Assembly (NCBI GenBank): GCA_006247105.1
Contig: CM016925.1
Location: 1,116,001 to 1,180,000, forward strand
Length of the DNA stretch: 64,000 nt
DNA from: Giardia muris
Lineage: Eukaryota; Fornicata; Diplomonadida; Hexamitidae
Direction: 5' to 3'
In this document: positions 34,908-43,735 of the stretch, in pieces
How positions within the stretch are numbered: position 1 is the stretch's first letter
How the letters are laid out: the number at the start of each line of letters is the position of its first letter
The notes under the pieces: generated by a model
What the model saw: the letters and a program-made list of their open reading frames with translations, nothing else
Told to the model about the DNA's origin: nothing
Database searches by the model: none
Position numbers and translations under genes: made by a program

Positions 34908-35423
34908 ATGAGTGGAGATACACTTATCAATGCCGAGCTTGTCATCCTGACGCATGGGGCCATCGTCGCTAGCCTAGTCGAGGAACTGGGAGACGCAGAG
35001 GCGACGAACGCGGAATTGGACCGGCTTGGTGCTCGAGTCGGACAACGTTGTGTTGATGAGTATCTCGCACGTTTCGAGCATCCATGTAGGACGTTCAAGG
35101 AGACAGCCGATGGCGTCTGTGGCGCTCTTCAATACTTCCTTCAGGTCTCGAACGTGGTCAGTACGTTCCAGCCAGATGGAAACTCGTATACTATCACTCT
35201 TTCAGAGAACCCGTTAGAAAGGCACATGCAACTCCCACCCCAGCTTGGGAACCTTTCATTTTCGCAGATGCTATGTGGAGCCATTCGAGGTGCCCTCAAG
35301 ATGGTCGGCTTTGACGTGGCGGTCTCTACGGTGGCGTTATCTCCAGTCCGGGTCACAACCACTAGTCCTTTTGTGCTTGAAGTCAGACTTGAAGGGGAAA
35401 TCAATGAGACTACGCCGAAGTAG
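34908..35423 (+). CDS. BET3: TRAPP complex subunit BET3/TRAPPC3
   Basis: 171 residues. BET3 is the core TRAPP subunit in ER-to-Golgi tethering and Rab1 activation. The family blocks are ELVILTHGAIVASLVEEL, LGARVGQRCVDEYLARF, TFKETADGV, NPLERHMQLPP and the diagnostic SQMLCGAIRGALKMVGFDV. The Cys in LCGAIRGAL sits near the palmitate pocket region; the usual acylated Cys near residue 68 may be missing, and I cannot place it. Start at 34908 (MSGDTLINAE). Confidence 0.93.
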   Translation: MSGDTLINAELVILTHGAIVASLVEELGDAEATNAELDRLGARVGQRCVDEYLARFEHPCRTFKETADGVCGALQYFLQVSNVVSTFQPDGNSYTITLSENPLERHMQLPPQLGNLSFSQMLCGAIRGALKMVGFDVAVSTVALSPVRVTTTSPFVLEVRLEGEINETTPK

Positions 35424-35427
35424 TAAA
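35422..35427 (+). terminator. AGTAAA poly(A) signal overlapping the next ATG
   Basis: AGTAAA begins in the BET3 stop TAG and ends on the first base of the RhoGAP start codon (TAGTAAATG). End and start signals of two genes share bases. Confidence 0.55.
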
Positions 35428-36944
35428 TGGATTCGTCATATGTTGCTGTGGTGACTACTTCCTTTGGGGTGGAATGCCTTCCAGCCTTTATCGATAGTGC
35501 CTCGTACCTTGAGGTCAATGAGGGAGATATCGTTCACATCATGTATGAACCCGCCAGGTCTGTCGCCCCGACACAGACCTGGGTCTGCGCGATGAAGAGG
35601 GAGACTGGGGAGACGGGATGGGTACCATCAGCCTTTCTGGCTGTCATTCAAAGAGGTTCAACCCCATTCTTCAAGTTATCATATGAAGAACAATTACGGT
35701 TTGAACAGCGGAACCTCTCACGTTTCCTTGACAATGCGATCCATTACCTCATTACTCGTCAGCGTTACCGCATCGAGGGCATCTTTCGAGGGTCTGCAGA
35801 TGCAAGCGAGATCGCACGAGTTAAAGCAATTACTTCACGTGTCGGATGCATAGACTTCGAAAAGGTCTCAAGTATGACTCCATCCCTAGCGGCAGACTTG
35901 ATTAAGAGCTATTTGAAGGATATTGGAGAGTCAATTATCCCGGCCTCTCTTCTGAAGATCGCTTGTCAATTTCAACAGAAGTATGGGGCATTCTACTTAC
36001 CGGACTATCATTATGACGAGGCAAACTCGCCTTCAACGACGTCCGTGCCGTTATATGGACCTCCACACGTTTCAGGCCATGGTCCCGCTGACCCTTTGAT
36101 CGTTCCTCGTTGTTCTCGATTAGAACAGCCCCTAGCGTTAGGAAAGGTAATTATGAACTCGTCCATGTATAGCTTGACAGATGATAGTATTGAGATTAAC
36201 TCATCGTCTCAAGGATTAGAATCGCTCTCTGCTGAGTGCTTACTTCCCTCAGAGATGACTCCCTCCGAGCATTCACGTTGTCAAGAACCGTCGGAAAAGG
36301 TCAAAACGGAATCAGATATGGGTAGAGGCGAGGATGAGATGTTGTTTGAGATAGCCGATTCATCCTTAGTCACACATAACCCTTCGCTCACCTCTTTACG
36401 TATTTCGAGACGAGATGCGATAGCGTTGCTTGGTGACTTTCTTTTTCGTACCCTACCCATGTCAAGATTTATCCTATTGCGGCACCTCATGAACCTCTGT
36501 TCCGAGATCGTTCAAGCCTCGGAGGTGACGAAGATGGACTCCCACGCCCTCGCCAGGATCATCTATAACTATGTGCTCAACGATAACGACGATGATACTC
36601 AGGCTGCTGTTGGCATGCGATTTACTGAGATTCTGCTGTACAACTGGCTTGACGTCGAAAAATATTATCTCCAGCACCAGATGCCTCTCTTCGACCCAGA
36701 CCTTCCGCTTGATCAGTGCCGTTATTATGATTCCATTGGTCTTCAAATCCGAGTCATCCTTGACTTTGATCCAGCTAAATATATTGGGATCAGTAATAGC
36801 CCTCTTTGCATGCGTGTCAAGGCTGGCGACGTCGTGACGATCCTTGCAGAAAGCGGAGAGTGGGTCCTTGTCGGCACAGCAGAACGCCAAGGCTGGGTTG
36901 ATCGTCTTTGTTTACTCCAAGACGGCGCCTTCTCTCCTGTCTAG
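35427..36944 (+). CDS. SH3-RhoGAP-SH3 protein
   Basis: 505 residues. An N-terminal SH3-like domain (about 8-75) has LEVNEGDIV and TGWVPSAFL. A RhoGAP domain starts near residue 95: RIEGIFRGSADASEI holds the arginine finger (Arg121), and ADLIKSYLKDIGESIIP is the second conserved block. The domain is interrupted by an insert of about 120 residues (200-325, Ser/Glu-rich) before SRFILLRHLMNL and ALARIIYNYVL. A second SH3 lies at about 440-500 (VILDFDPAK..., EWVLVGTAERQGWVDR). It should stimulate GTP hydrolysis by a Rho/Rac GTPase; Giardia is known to have a single Rac-like protein, so that is the likely target. Confidence 0.82.
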   Translation: MDSSYVAVVTTSFGVECLPAFIDSASYLEVNEGDIVHIMYEPARSVAPTQTWVCAMKRETGETGWVPSAFLAVIQRGSTPFFKLSYEEQLRFEQRNLSRFLDNAIHYLITRQRYRIEGIFRGSADASEIARVKAITSRVGCIDFEKVSSMTPSLAADLIKSYLKDIGESIIPASLLKIACQFQQKYGAFYLPDYHYDEANSPSTTSVPLYGPPHVSGHGPADPLIVPRCSRLEQPLALGKVIMNSSMYSLTDDSIEINSSSQGLESLSAECLLPSEMTPSEHSRCQEPSEKVKTESDMGRGEDEMLFEIADSSLVTHNPSLTSLRISRRDAIALLGDFLFRTLPMSRFILLRHLMNLCSEIVQASEVTKMDSHALARIIYNYVLNDNDDDTQAAVGMRFTEILLYNWLDVEKYYLQHQMPLFDPDLPLDQCRYYDSIGLQIRVILDFDPAKYIGISNSPLCMRVKAGDVVTILAESGEWVLVGTAERQGWVDRLCLLQDGAFSPV

Positions 36945-39943
36945 TAGGATGAAGACGACGTCGTGCTTCCAGTCGTCGCAGGGTTGTACTCCTTCCCCGC
37001 CGGAACATATTCAGATGACGGACTGCTCTCCGTATCCTCAGGAGAACGAGACGACTCACTACTCTCCGCCCGCTCACTTTCTTCCAGGGCTTGTGGCTCC
37101 GGTGCAACCTCCTCAATGAAGTTCTGAACAACGCTGCCATAATACTCAACATCTTTCGGATCAATCGCGGCCTCGTCGGGAATAGGGACATACCCGGACT
37201 CCCGCATATGACTGACACGCATCTGCTTCCAAAGAGAGATTAGGGATGGGTCATGAAGCGGAAGTCCACTCGGATCGCGGAGCCAGTATGGAAACTGACG
37301 TAACCGACGCACTTGTGTGCCACTGAAACGACGTTGGAGGGCTACGTCAGCCATTGCAAACTCGTCTCGAATCGCGCAGATGTCACGCCTCCCATGATTA
37401 TGCAAGTGGTTGACAATGTTATAGACCAGACGGGCCTTCTGTAGAAGACGGTCACGGAACTGGATGTACACCCGCTGGATGTAGGAGGTCTTACGCGACT
37501 TGCGATAAAAGGTGACAAGCTCGGTAAGAAGAAGGTGCGTGGAGATGAGCTCGAAATACCGAAGAAATCCATCAAGTGTCTTCTGGTCAGTGAACGTCTG
37601 AAAGGTGACGCATGATACGTAGCGTGTCCAGTTGGCACTCGCAACCTCATCTGCACGCTTCTTTTGCAGTACCTCCAATTCCTGTTCATGTACCACTCGC
37701 TCCTCTGGAGTTAACTTACCTCTGCGGCGAGTAGGAAGCCCATCCTCAAGAGACTCGACGGGTTGGAAACTAAGAATGGGTCTATCCAGGAGGCCATTAA
37801 GTTTTTCATTCAGCATACGATACTCGGCCTCATCCGAGTCCAGAGACCCTTGAAAGGTGTAATGGTCATCCTCCTGTTCTCCATTTGCAAGAAGGATTGC
37901 TATCTCGTCGGCGGCATCCTTTCCCTTCTCTGGGGGTAAAGACTTGAGGTAGTTAAGGATTGCTGTAAGGTCACGGAAGGTACGAAGCCGTCGACTACAG
38001 ACGGCGTCGGCAAACGCACGGGTATATGGTGGAACAGTAATCAATTCTGAAGCACTCGCCTCAGATTCTGGCCGACTCTCGGCTTCTTCCTCCTCTTCCT
38101 CTTCTTCATCCTCCTCACCTTCGCTACTCGTCTCCTCGTCAGGGAAGTCGCTTTCATAGACGAGGGAGGCATCGCTTGTACTCCCGGACACTGTGCGGAC
38201 GTTTCTGACGACCTGGCTAAGTCTGTGTATTGGCCGTGTCGAAAGATTTGGGTGTTCAGTACCATTGAGAAGCGCGTCGAGGATACAGGAGCCACTTCCC
38301 ATGATGGTATCAACAGGGTGTACTCGATAATGCTCTCCTTCCAACGCGAGGTCAAGAGCCGTGATACCGGACTCATCCACGTACGCTTGGAGATCATTAT
38401 GTAGCTCACTAGCCAGAAATTCAGCAACGCTATGAGGCGGGATTCGGGCCTCGAAAACGGGCTCTGCGGCAAGGAGAACGCTGAGCGGGCGATGCGTCCT
38501 GGCATGCAAGCTAGGGAGCTGCTCGTTCAGCCTTTCAATGACGTCCGGGTCTCCAATGTACTTATGAAAGACAAACTCGGTCCGGTCCGAGTGATTGGCT
38601 TGCAGATTCTTGAGTAATAACGTACTTGTCATCTCATAGTTGAGGAAGGCGCCAAGGCGTTGAATCAGAGTGGGACCGACCTCTTTGGAAGCCAAGTCTG
38701 TCGTCAACTTGAACATGATAGGGAGGGGTGCCCCGGTAAGGTGGAGGAGAGAACCGTATAGCCTTTCATACGTTTCGACGAACTTCCGGGTGCGCATACA
38801 CTGGTAGAAGCCCAGGATTGCGGGCTCAAAGGGGGTGAAATCATAAGATGTAGCTGTCTCGCTACTATCGGATTCTGTCCTGCGGGCCTTCTGTTTCGAA
38901 GGCTTTGGCGGGTCCAACGCCTCTTGTTTGGGCGCTGGCTCTGTAACCTCCTCGGGTGGGGGGAGGCCGTTTATGAGGGCGAGGCGTGCCTCGCGGGCGC
39001 GTCGCCGTTGCTCGGCGACCTTCTCGCTTGAGCGACGGGCGGCCTCGACACGCTTCCTTTCCGACTCGGCTTGTCGCCTGCGCAATGCTTCTTCGTCGGC
39101 GTCATATTGACGGTTAGCTCGCTCCAGGTCTTCCTGGCAGACGTACTCGTCGACAGTGGTCGCAAAGACATCTCTGTCAAGCCATGAGAAGGTGTAGTTC
39201 TCGTTGCAAATAGGGATGGAGTACTGGTGTAAAAGAGGAAGAGGATGGATGACTGGAAAGGTACGACCCGAATTAGTGGCAAGAGCCTCACGAACAGTGG
39301 CTGGAGAGCAAAAGAAACCTCCTTCTGGATCGAAGTAAGCACCTGCTCCAATACTGAGGACGGTTTCAGCCGATCGACGAATGCGGCTGGTTAGAGGCAA
39401 TGGAGTTATGGTCAATAAAGTCCCAGTACTACCGATCCAATAATGTTCTGAGCCGAAATAATCTCTGCCGATGCACTCATATGCTACCACTTGTGAGCGT
39501 GCTGAACGGTTGTCAATTGGGACTCCGTTACTATCAGTCGCGTCATTTGCTCTGGAGATGGCGACGACGCTAACCAGGAGGGCGTGCAAGATCTCCACTC
39601 GGTCATCAGGTGGGATAGAATAGAAGTTATATCCGGCCATGATGACACGATCGACGACGGGCTGGCGAGCACAGACACGAGAGGCAGGACTGGTGTAGTA
39701 CCGCGTGAGCGTGCTCAGAGCCGTAAGAACCACCGATTTGATGGCTCCGCGCCGGAGGATGCGTTGGACGATACACCCCATTAGAAGACGATCTTGTTCA
39801 CGCTCACCTAGCAACGCCCGCAAGAAGTCACCATAGAGTACTCGAGGAAGGCGAAGGAGCTGCCTGTAGTGCATCAGTACTCCGAAAGTCGAGTGTGCGG
39901 TAACCTCAAGAGCAATACATGAATTGAAGTGGGCTGACAGCAT
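36941..39943 (-). CDS. Large hypothetical protein, charged and acidic tracts
   Basis: 1000 residues, no domain firmly recognised. The N-terminal 250 residues look folded. A Lys/Arg/Glu coiled-coil stretch follows (about 280-335, RRRQAESERKRVEAARR), then an acidic run (about 610-640, EEDEEEEEEEEAE) and a helical C-terminal part (about 800-930). The tail is Ser/Thr-rich. The mix resembles chromatin-remodelling accessory proteins (DDT/WHIM type), but I cannot show the motifs. It shares its stop with the convergent RhoGAP gene in a CTAG palindrome (36941-36944). Confidence 0.6.
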   Translation of the reverse strand: MLSAHFNSCIALEVTAHSTFGVLMHYRQLLRLPRVLYGDFLRALLGEREQDRLLMGCIVQRILRRGAIKSVVLTALSTLTRYYTSPASRVCARQPVVDRVIMAGYNFYSIPPDDRVEILHALLVSVVAISRANDATDSNGVPIDNRSARSQVVAYECIGRDYFGSEHYWIGSTGTLLTITPLPLTSRIRRSAETVLSIGAGAYFDPEGGFFCSPATVREALATNSGRTFPVIHPLPLLHQYSIPICNENYTFSWLDRDVFATTVDEYVCQEDLERANRQYDADEEALRRRQAESERKRVEAARRSSEKVAEQRRRAREARLALINGLPPPEEVTEPAPKQEALDPPKPSKQKARRTESDSSETATSYDFTPFEPAILGFYQCMRTRKFVETYERLYGSLLHLTGAPLPIMFKLTTDLASKEVGPTLIQRLGAFLNYEMTSTLLLKNLQANHSDRTEFVFHKYIGDPDVIERLNEQLPSLHARTHRPLSVLLAAEPVFEARIPPHSVAEFLASELHNDLQAYVDESGITALDLALEGEHYRVHPVDTIMGSGSCILDALLNGTEHPNLSTRPIHRLSQVVRNVRTVSGSTSDASLVYESDFPDEETSSEGEEDEEEEEEEEAESRPESEASASELITVPPYTRAFADAVCSRRLRTFRDLTAILNYLKSLPPEKGKDAADEIAILLANGEQEDDHYTFQGSLDSDEAEYRMLNEKLNGLLDRPILSFQPVESLEDGLPTRRRGKLTPEERVVHEQELEVLQKKRADEVASANWTRYVSCVTFQTFTDQKTLDGFLRYFELISTHLLLTELVTFYRKSRKTSYIQRVYIQFRDRLLQKARLVYNIVNHLHNHGRRDICAIRDEFAMADVALQRRFSGTQVRRLRQFPYWLRDPSGLPLHDPSLISLWKQMRVSHMRESGYVPIPDEAAIDPKDVEYYGSVVQNFIEEVAPEPQALEESERAESSESSRSPEDTESSPSSEYVPAGKEYNPATTGSTTSSSSY

Positions 39944-40014
39944 CTTTTTTGGGCATCTCTTAGCACTGGTATCTTTCCCCTTTACTACTCAGTAACCCCA
40001 CCCTCCTCTGCGGC

Positions 40015-40308
40015 CTAAGCAGGGTTCGGTGGTGGTGGTGGTGGATAAGGTCCATACCCCGGAGGCGCCGCTCGGACTTGATAGAGATCCCGATAACGTC
40101 GGTCTGCATCCACAGCCTCGTTATATGAGGAAACCATCCCCGGGATCAAGCAGACATCGACGATCCAGCCGATTCCGAAGAGCCCCCAAGTGAAGAGCCA
40201 GATGATCCCCGTGCACCACTTGTGTAGGTAGAAGCGATGGATCCCGAAAAAGCCGAGAAAGAACCAAAGAAGGTACGTTGCAAGGAGTGACTTCCGGTGA
40301 CTTTTCAT
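40015..40308 (-). CDS. TM2-domain membrane protein with Pro-rich tail
   Basis: 97 residues. The TM2 domain (about 5-60) is clear: LLATYLLWFFLGFFGIHRFYL, with the conserved turn between helices (YLHKWCTG), then WLFTWGLFGIGWIVDVCLI. TM2 proteins are small two-helix membrane proteins of uncertain function. The C-terminus is cytosolic-type and ends in a Pro run (PPPPPPNP, a GGT repeat in the plus-strand DNA near 40028-40045). No signal peptide. Confidence 0.88.
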   Translation of the reverse strand: MKSHRKSLLATYLLWFFLGFFGIHRFYLHKWCTGIIWLFTWGLFGIGWIVDVCLIPGMVSSYNEAVDADRRYRDLYQVRAAPPGYGPYPPPPPPNPA

Positions 40309-40574
40309 TTAGACCTACTCTCCCGTCATCCTCATCCCTAACCGGTGCAGGTATCCATCCTCGTATCTGCGGGGGGTCGTATGCCGTCACGCTAGATTCG
40401 GTACCTACCGCACAGTTTGCAGTTGGTTAGTCACGATAAGGCTTCCTCGCTAAAGTTCCTGTTATTCTTCTCCTGGGTCTTGAGTAGGATGATGAGAAAA
40501 GGTCGCGACCCAATTGCTCAGTTCATCCCTCCGGCATATAAGATCGCCATTGGGACAGTGGATAGCACCAGTCC

Positions 40575-41534
40575 ATGTATCTGAATGCTCGAGTGGGGAT
40601 GAGAATTTTGAGCACCCACAAAAAACTGCTTCGCACAGAGTTGATGTGGGCCGCGAGCGCGGGCGACGCGCTCAAGGTGCAGCAGTTCATCCATCAGGCC
40701 GGGAAGGTCGACCGGAGCGGCTGGACGGCACTGATGCTCGCCGCTGATTGGGGTCATATCGAATGCGTCCTCCCTCTCCTTGCACTTGAGGAGGGTCGAG
40801 CTTCTGCGAAGGGTTCGACGGCTTTGATGCTGGCCGCACACTCCGGACGGACCGAATGTGTGTACTTACTCCGAGACGGGGAACAAGGAATGGCGGACAA
40901 GCATGGTATCACCGCACTTATGTACGCCGCCAATCGTGGGCACATCGAATGCGCACGGCTACTCACGGACGAGGCGGGGGCCCAGACGACGGCCGAGTCG
41001 ACGTGGGGGGAGGAAACCCTCCCGGTGGGGGTTACGGCACTCATGCTTGCAGCTAGAGGGGGACATAGAGAGGTCGTGGAACTACTCTTGCCATGCGAGC
41101 TGGGGCTTGCAGACTCCTTCGGAAAGACGGCGTACCACTACGCTCTTAATGCGGGCCTTGACGAAATAGCATCGATGCTTGTGAGCGAGATGGAGGGATG
41201 GATCGACAACCGCCACAGAAAGACAGCTCTTATGGACGCGGCCGAGAAAGGCTTGCCACAGCTTGTCAAACACTATCTTCACGAGCAAGGACAACAGGAC
41301 TCCGATGGTTGGACGGCCTTGATGTATGCGGGGAAGAATGCTCATGCAGACTGTGTGCGACTCCTCCTCGAGGAGGCCTCGATCCGAAACGCCGCCGGGC
41401 AGACAGCCTTGGACATCGTCGAAAGCGTGGAACCTCCTGATAATGACGCACGGGTCCGATATATTGAATGCGCTCTCATCATTCAGACGCATCTGTTCTC
41501 GCGGCGGCGCCGACTGCTGGGCACGAGTCGTTAA
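40575..41534 (+). CDS. Ankyrin-repeat protein (21.1 type)
   Basis: 319 residues, almost entirely ankyrin repeats (about eight, residues 22-290): for example SGWTALMLAADWGHIECV and HGITALMYAANRGHIECARLL. The repeats carry the Giardia 'WTALM.AA..GH..CV.LL' form. No catalytic domain. The ATG at 40575 gives the longest frame, but later in-frame ATGs (40599, 40644) could be used. The 266 bases upstream contain no gene or RNA I can identify. Confidence 0.82.
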   Translation: MYLNARVGMRILSTHKKLLRTELMWAASAGDALKVQQFIHQAGKVDRSGWTALMLAADWGHIECVLPLLALEEGRASAKGSTALMLAAHSGRTECVYLLRDGEQGMADKHGITALMYAANRGHIECARLLTDEAGAQTTAESTWGEETLPVGVTALMLAARGGHREVVELLLPCELGLADSFGKTAYHYALNAGLDEIASMLVSEMEGWIDNRHRKTALMDAAEKGLPQLVKHYLHEQGQQDSDGWTALMYAGKNAHADCVRLLLEEASIRNAAGQTALDIVESVEPPDNDARVRYIECALIIQTHLFSRRRRLLGTSR

Positions 41535-41555
41535 CGTGATGATGTATAGAATGTA

Positions 41556-41906
41556 CTAGTAAGTAAACGAATCGTCGGAAGGCGTGGAAGGGTAGTCACG
41601 GAGATAGGATGGGTTGGACTCAGAGGAATGTGTCGAATAGCTCTCGTCGTCCTGATATAGCTCGTCGTACCAGCCTCTCTCAGCAATAATGTACTCTTCG
41701 TAGTCTCCGGAATCCTGCTCTCCAATGAACCAAGTCCCATGTCGTAGGCATAGGGCTGTGCTCTTCAGGCAGAGCTTTGTCGGAGCAGCTTCCACGAGCT
41801 CTCCAGCACGGATCAGGCGTAGTGCGGGTTGCCCCGCATACTTTAGTGGGGGCTCGACGACGATCTCGTCCGGTAGAGATGAGGTACTTGGATATAGAAA
41901 ACTCAT
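41556..41906 (-). CDS. Small acidic hypothetical protein
   Basis: 116 residues. The first 65 may fold (a beta-rich segment VVEPPLKYAG...LCLRHGTWFIG). The rest is Tyr/Ser/Asp-rich and disordered (SYSTHSSESNPSY). Its ATG overlaps the upstream gene's stop as ATGA. No family recognised. Confidence 0.6.
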   Translation of the reverse strand: MSFLYPSTSSLPDEIVVEPPLKYAGQPALRLIRAGELVEAAPTKLCLKSTALCLRHGTWFIGEQDSGDYEEYIIAERGWYDELYQDDESYSTHSSESNPSYLRDYPSTPSDDSFTY

Positions 41907-43720
41907 TCGTGATATTTCGCTATTAGAAGATCACGGTTCCTACCGCTCCCACGTAACAAGACAGAACAACCCAGACAACATCTATCATTCCCGGCAATCG
42001 GTGGAGAGACTTCTGGCCGGCCACACATCATACAGCGCCGTCCGTGGGTCAGTCGTGGGATGGCTGGTGAAACCTCCTCAACCTCTGGTGGAGCCGATTG
42101 CCTGTCCATGGCAGAGGAAAGAGGACGCTCCTCCTTAAGATTCTGAAGTAGGTACTCGAAGTTGCCCCCTGCATCGATTCGCTTACGGTCTGTACACTTA
42201 GGACTCGGAGACGGTGAGATTGCAGGAGAGAGTGCACAATAGTCGCCGGTAGGGAGAGCAAGGTGCGAGTCATTGAGGTCAAGTATTGGAGCCTCTCCAC
42301 AGGTACATGTCTTTGGCCGAGGATTCCCTTTACGTGCACCTGGAGGCGCTGTATTTGGCTTGAGAGGATTGGTATATATCCTATCCTTGCGACATGTGAC
42401 TCCGGAGGCTAAGGACGAACGATATAACTTGTTTGTTACTGCGGATGTCCCAGGAGTCGGTAAAGGCCCGTGATACTCAGCCTCACGAGGTGCAGTAATT
42501 GGCCGCACCGAGAGGACGGGCTGCGACAAAATCTGTGCCTTACGGTTGCAGAGTGCCAAAAGCTGCTCATCGGTTAGTTCTCCTGCAGGACTACTTTTGC
42601 ATACCTTATGATTATACCCCTCGAGCTTGTCGAACTGCTGCTGAGCAACCCCATAGGCTCGACTTAATGTTCGCTGAAGCTCCTGATGATCATCTGCCGA
42701 CGCCGGCCGTGCAATACAGGTACGCGAAGCACCAGTATTCCGTCCGGAACGCCTCATTGCAAGGGTGCACGCGAATTCCTCAAGCTCATCAGTTGTCAGA
42801 CCCTCAAGCTCCTGTCGCAAGGTGGCCACTGTATATCCAAGATCCAATAGTTCCTCATCTGATAGAGGTGCTTGAGAGGTGAAGCTCTTCTTAGGCGAGT
42901 GCCGGGCCAGCTCGATTAGTCTCGCGCAGAAACATCGATAGAGATCGTCGTCCGCTGTCATAAGGAGGTCACGTCGCATATCTCGAGGATGAAAGTTCTC
43001 AGTTCTGAATTGTGAGGTCTGTTGTGCCGCAAAGTGAAGCGAACCCAGACGATAGCCATGGCGATCGTTCATTAACTCTCGTGGCTTTGAGGGCGCTGTG
43101 AAGCGACGTTCCGGCACGAGTTCGGGCGGTGGCGTAGTACTATCCTCCTCATCACGAGAATTGCTGCTTCGCAAGGATAAGGAACCTCCGCCCTTGAAGC
43201 TCCTCGCATGCATTTCGGTCGAAGGCATGCTTGGTGATGCACGCAAGACTGCTCGACGAGGACCAGAGGTGCAAGCGGTAGGGGAGAGTGGGCCTAAGCT
43301 TGGAGAAAGTGCAAGAGAATCTCGACGGCCTGGAGTATGGACGGCACCTACAAGCAGAGGAGCATGCGAGGCGAGACTTCCGGTGGGAGAACTTGTTATT
43401 TCAACGGGAATGGATGGTTGAGATGGTGGCTCTGATGCCTGCTGACTAAGTGGCCGTCCTGCAACCGAGAGTGTATCTGGAGCTGAGGACCTATCCCCAC
43501 CCTGTCCTCGTTGTCCCTTCTCACTTCTGTGACGTCCTGAGGTCCGCGAGTGCCGGGCGGGAAAGAGGTTGTTGATCATGGTCTCGGTGAACCCGATTCG
43601 ATAGGCCGCAGTTCCACCAAGAGCATTGCGACGGTTCGCGCGCTGCTGTCGTCGTGCCTCGCCCCAGGAGTATAAAAGCTCTCCGAGCTGGGGAGAAGAG
43701 GCCGAAGGGCCACGACGCAT
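41903..43720 (-). CDS. Ser/Pro-rich hypothetical protein with C-terminal Cys pairs
   Basis: 605 residues. The first 220 are Ser/Pro/Arg-rich and disordered. A helical part spans about 255-400 (LSDEELLDLGYTVATLRQEL, LTTDELEEFACTLAM), and the C-terminus holds Cys pairs spaced like a zinc ribbon (CMMCGRPEV...DRCCLGC, about 565-590). Earlier CTCGE adds another pair. No family recognised. The C-terminal zinc-binding idea is inference. Divergent with the MINDY gene over 15 bases. Confidence 0.65.
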   Translation of the reverse strand: MRRGPSASSPQLGELLYSWGEARRQQRANRRNALGGTAAYRIGFTETMINNLFPARHSRTSGRHRSEKGQRGQGGDRSSAPDTLSVAGRPLSQQASEPPSQPSIPVEITSSPTGSLASHAPLLVGAVHTPGRRDSLALSPSLGPLSPTACTSGPRRAVLRASPSMPSTEMHARSFKGGGSLSLRSSNSRDEEDSTTPPPELVPERRFTAPSKPRELMNDRHGYRLGSLHFAAQQTSQFRTENFHPRDMRRDLLMTADDDLYRCFCARLIELARHSPKKSFTSQAPLSDEELLDLGYTVATLRQELEGLTTDELEEFACTLAMRRSGRNTGASRTCIARPASADDHQELQRTLSRAYGVAQQQFDKLEGYNHKVCKSSPAGELTDEQLLALCNRKAQILSQPVLSVRPITAPREAEYHGPLPTPGTSAVTNKLYRSSLASGVTCRKDRIYTNPLKPNTAPPGARKGNPRPKTCTCGEAPILDLNDSHLALPTGDYCALSPAISPSPSPKCTDRKRIDAGGNFEYLLQNLKEERPLSSAMDRQSAPPEVEEVSPAIPRLTHGRRCMMCGRPEVSPPIAGNDRCCLGCSVLLRGSGRNRDLLIAKYHE

Positions 43721-43735
43721 CGTAAATTTGGGAGC
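43721..43735. promoter_or_regulatory. 15-bp divergent promoter spacer
   Basis: CGTAAATTTGGGAGC between the Ser/Pro-rich gene ATG (minus) and the MINDY ATG (plus). The AAATTT core reads the same on both strands. Confidence 0.55.

Noticed and set aside
36941..39943. Calling the 1000-residue protein a DDT/WHIM chromatin remodeller subunit
   Set aside because: Only overall charge layout fits; no diagnostic motif could be shown.
40028..40045. GGT trinucleotide run
   Set aside because: Encodes the poly-Pro tail of the TM2 protein; not an independent repeat element.
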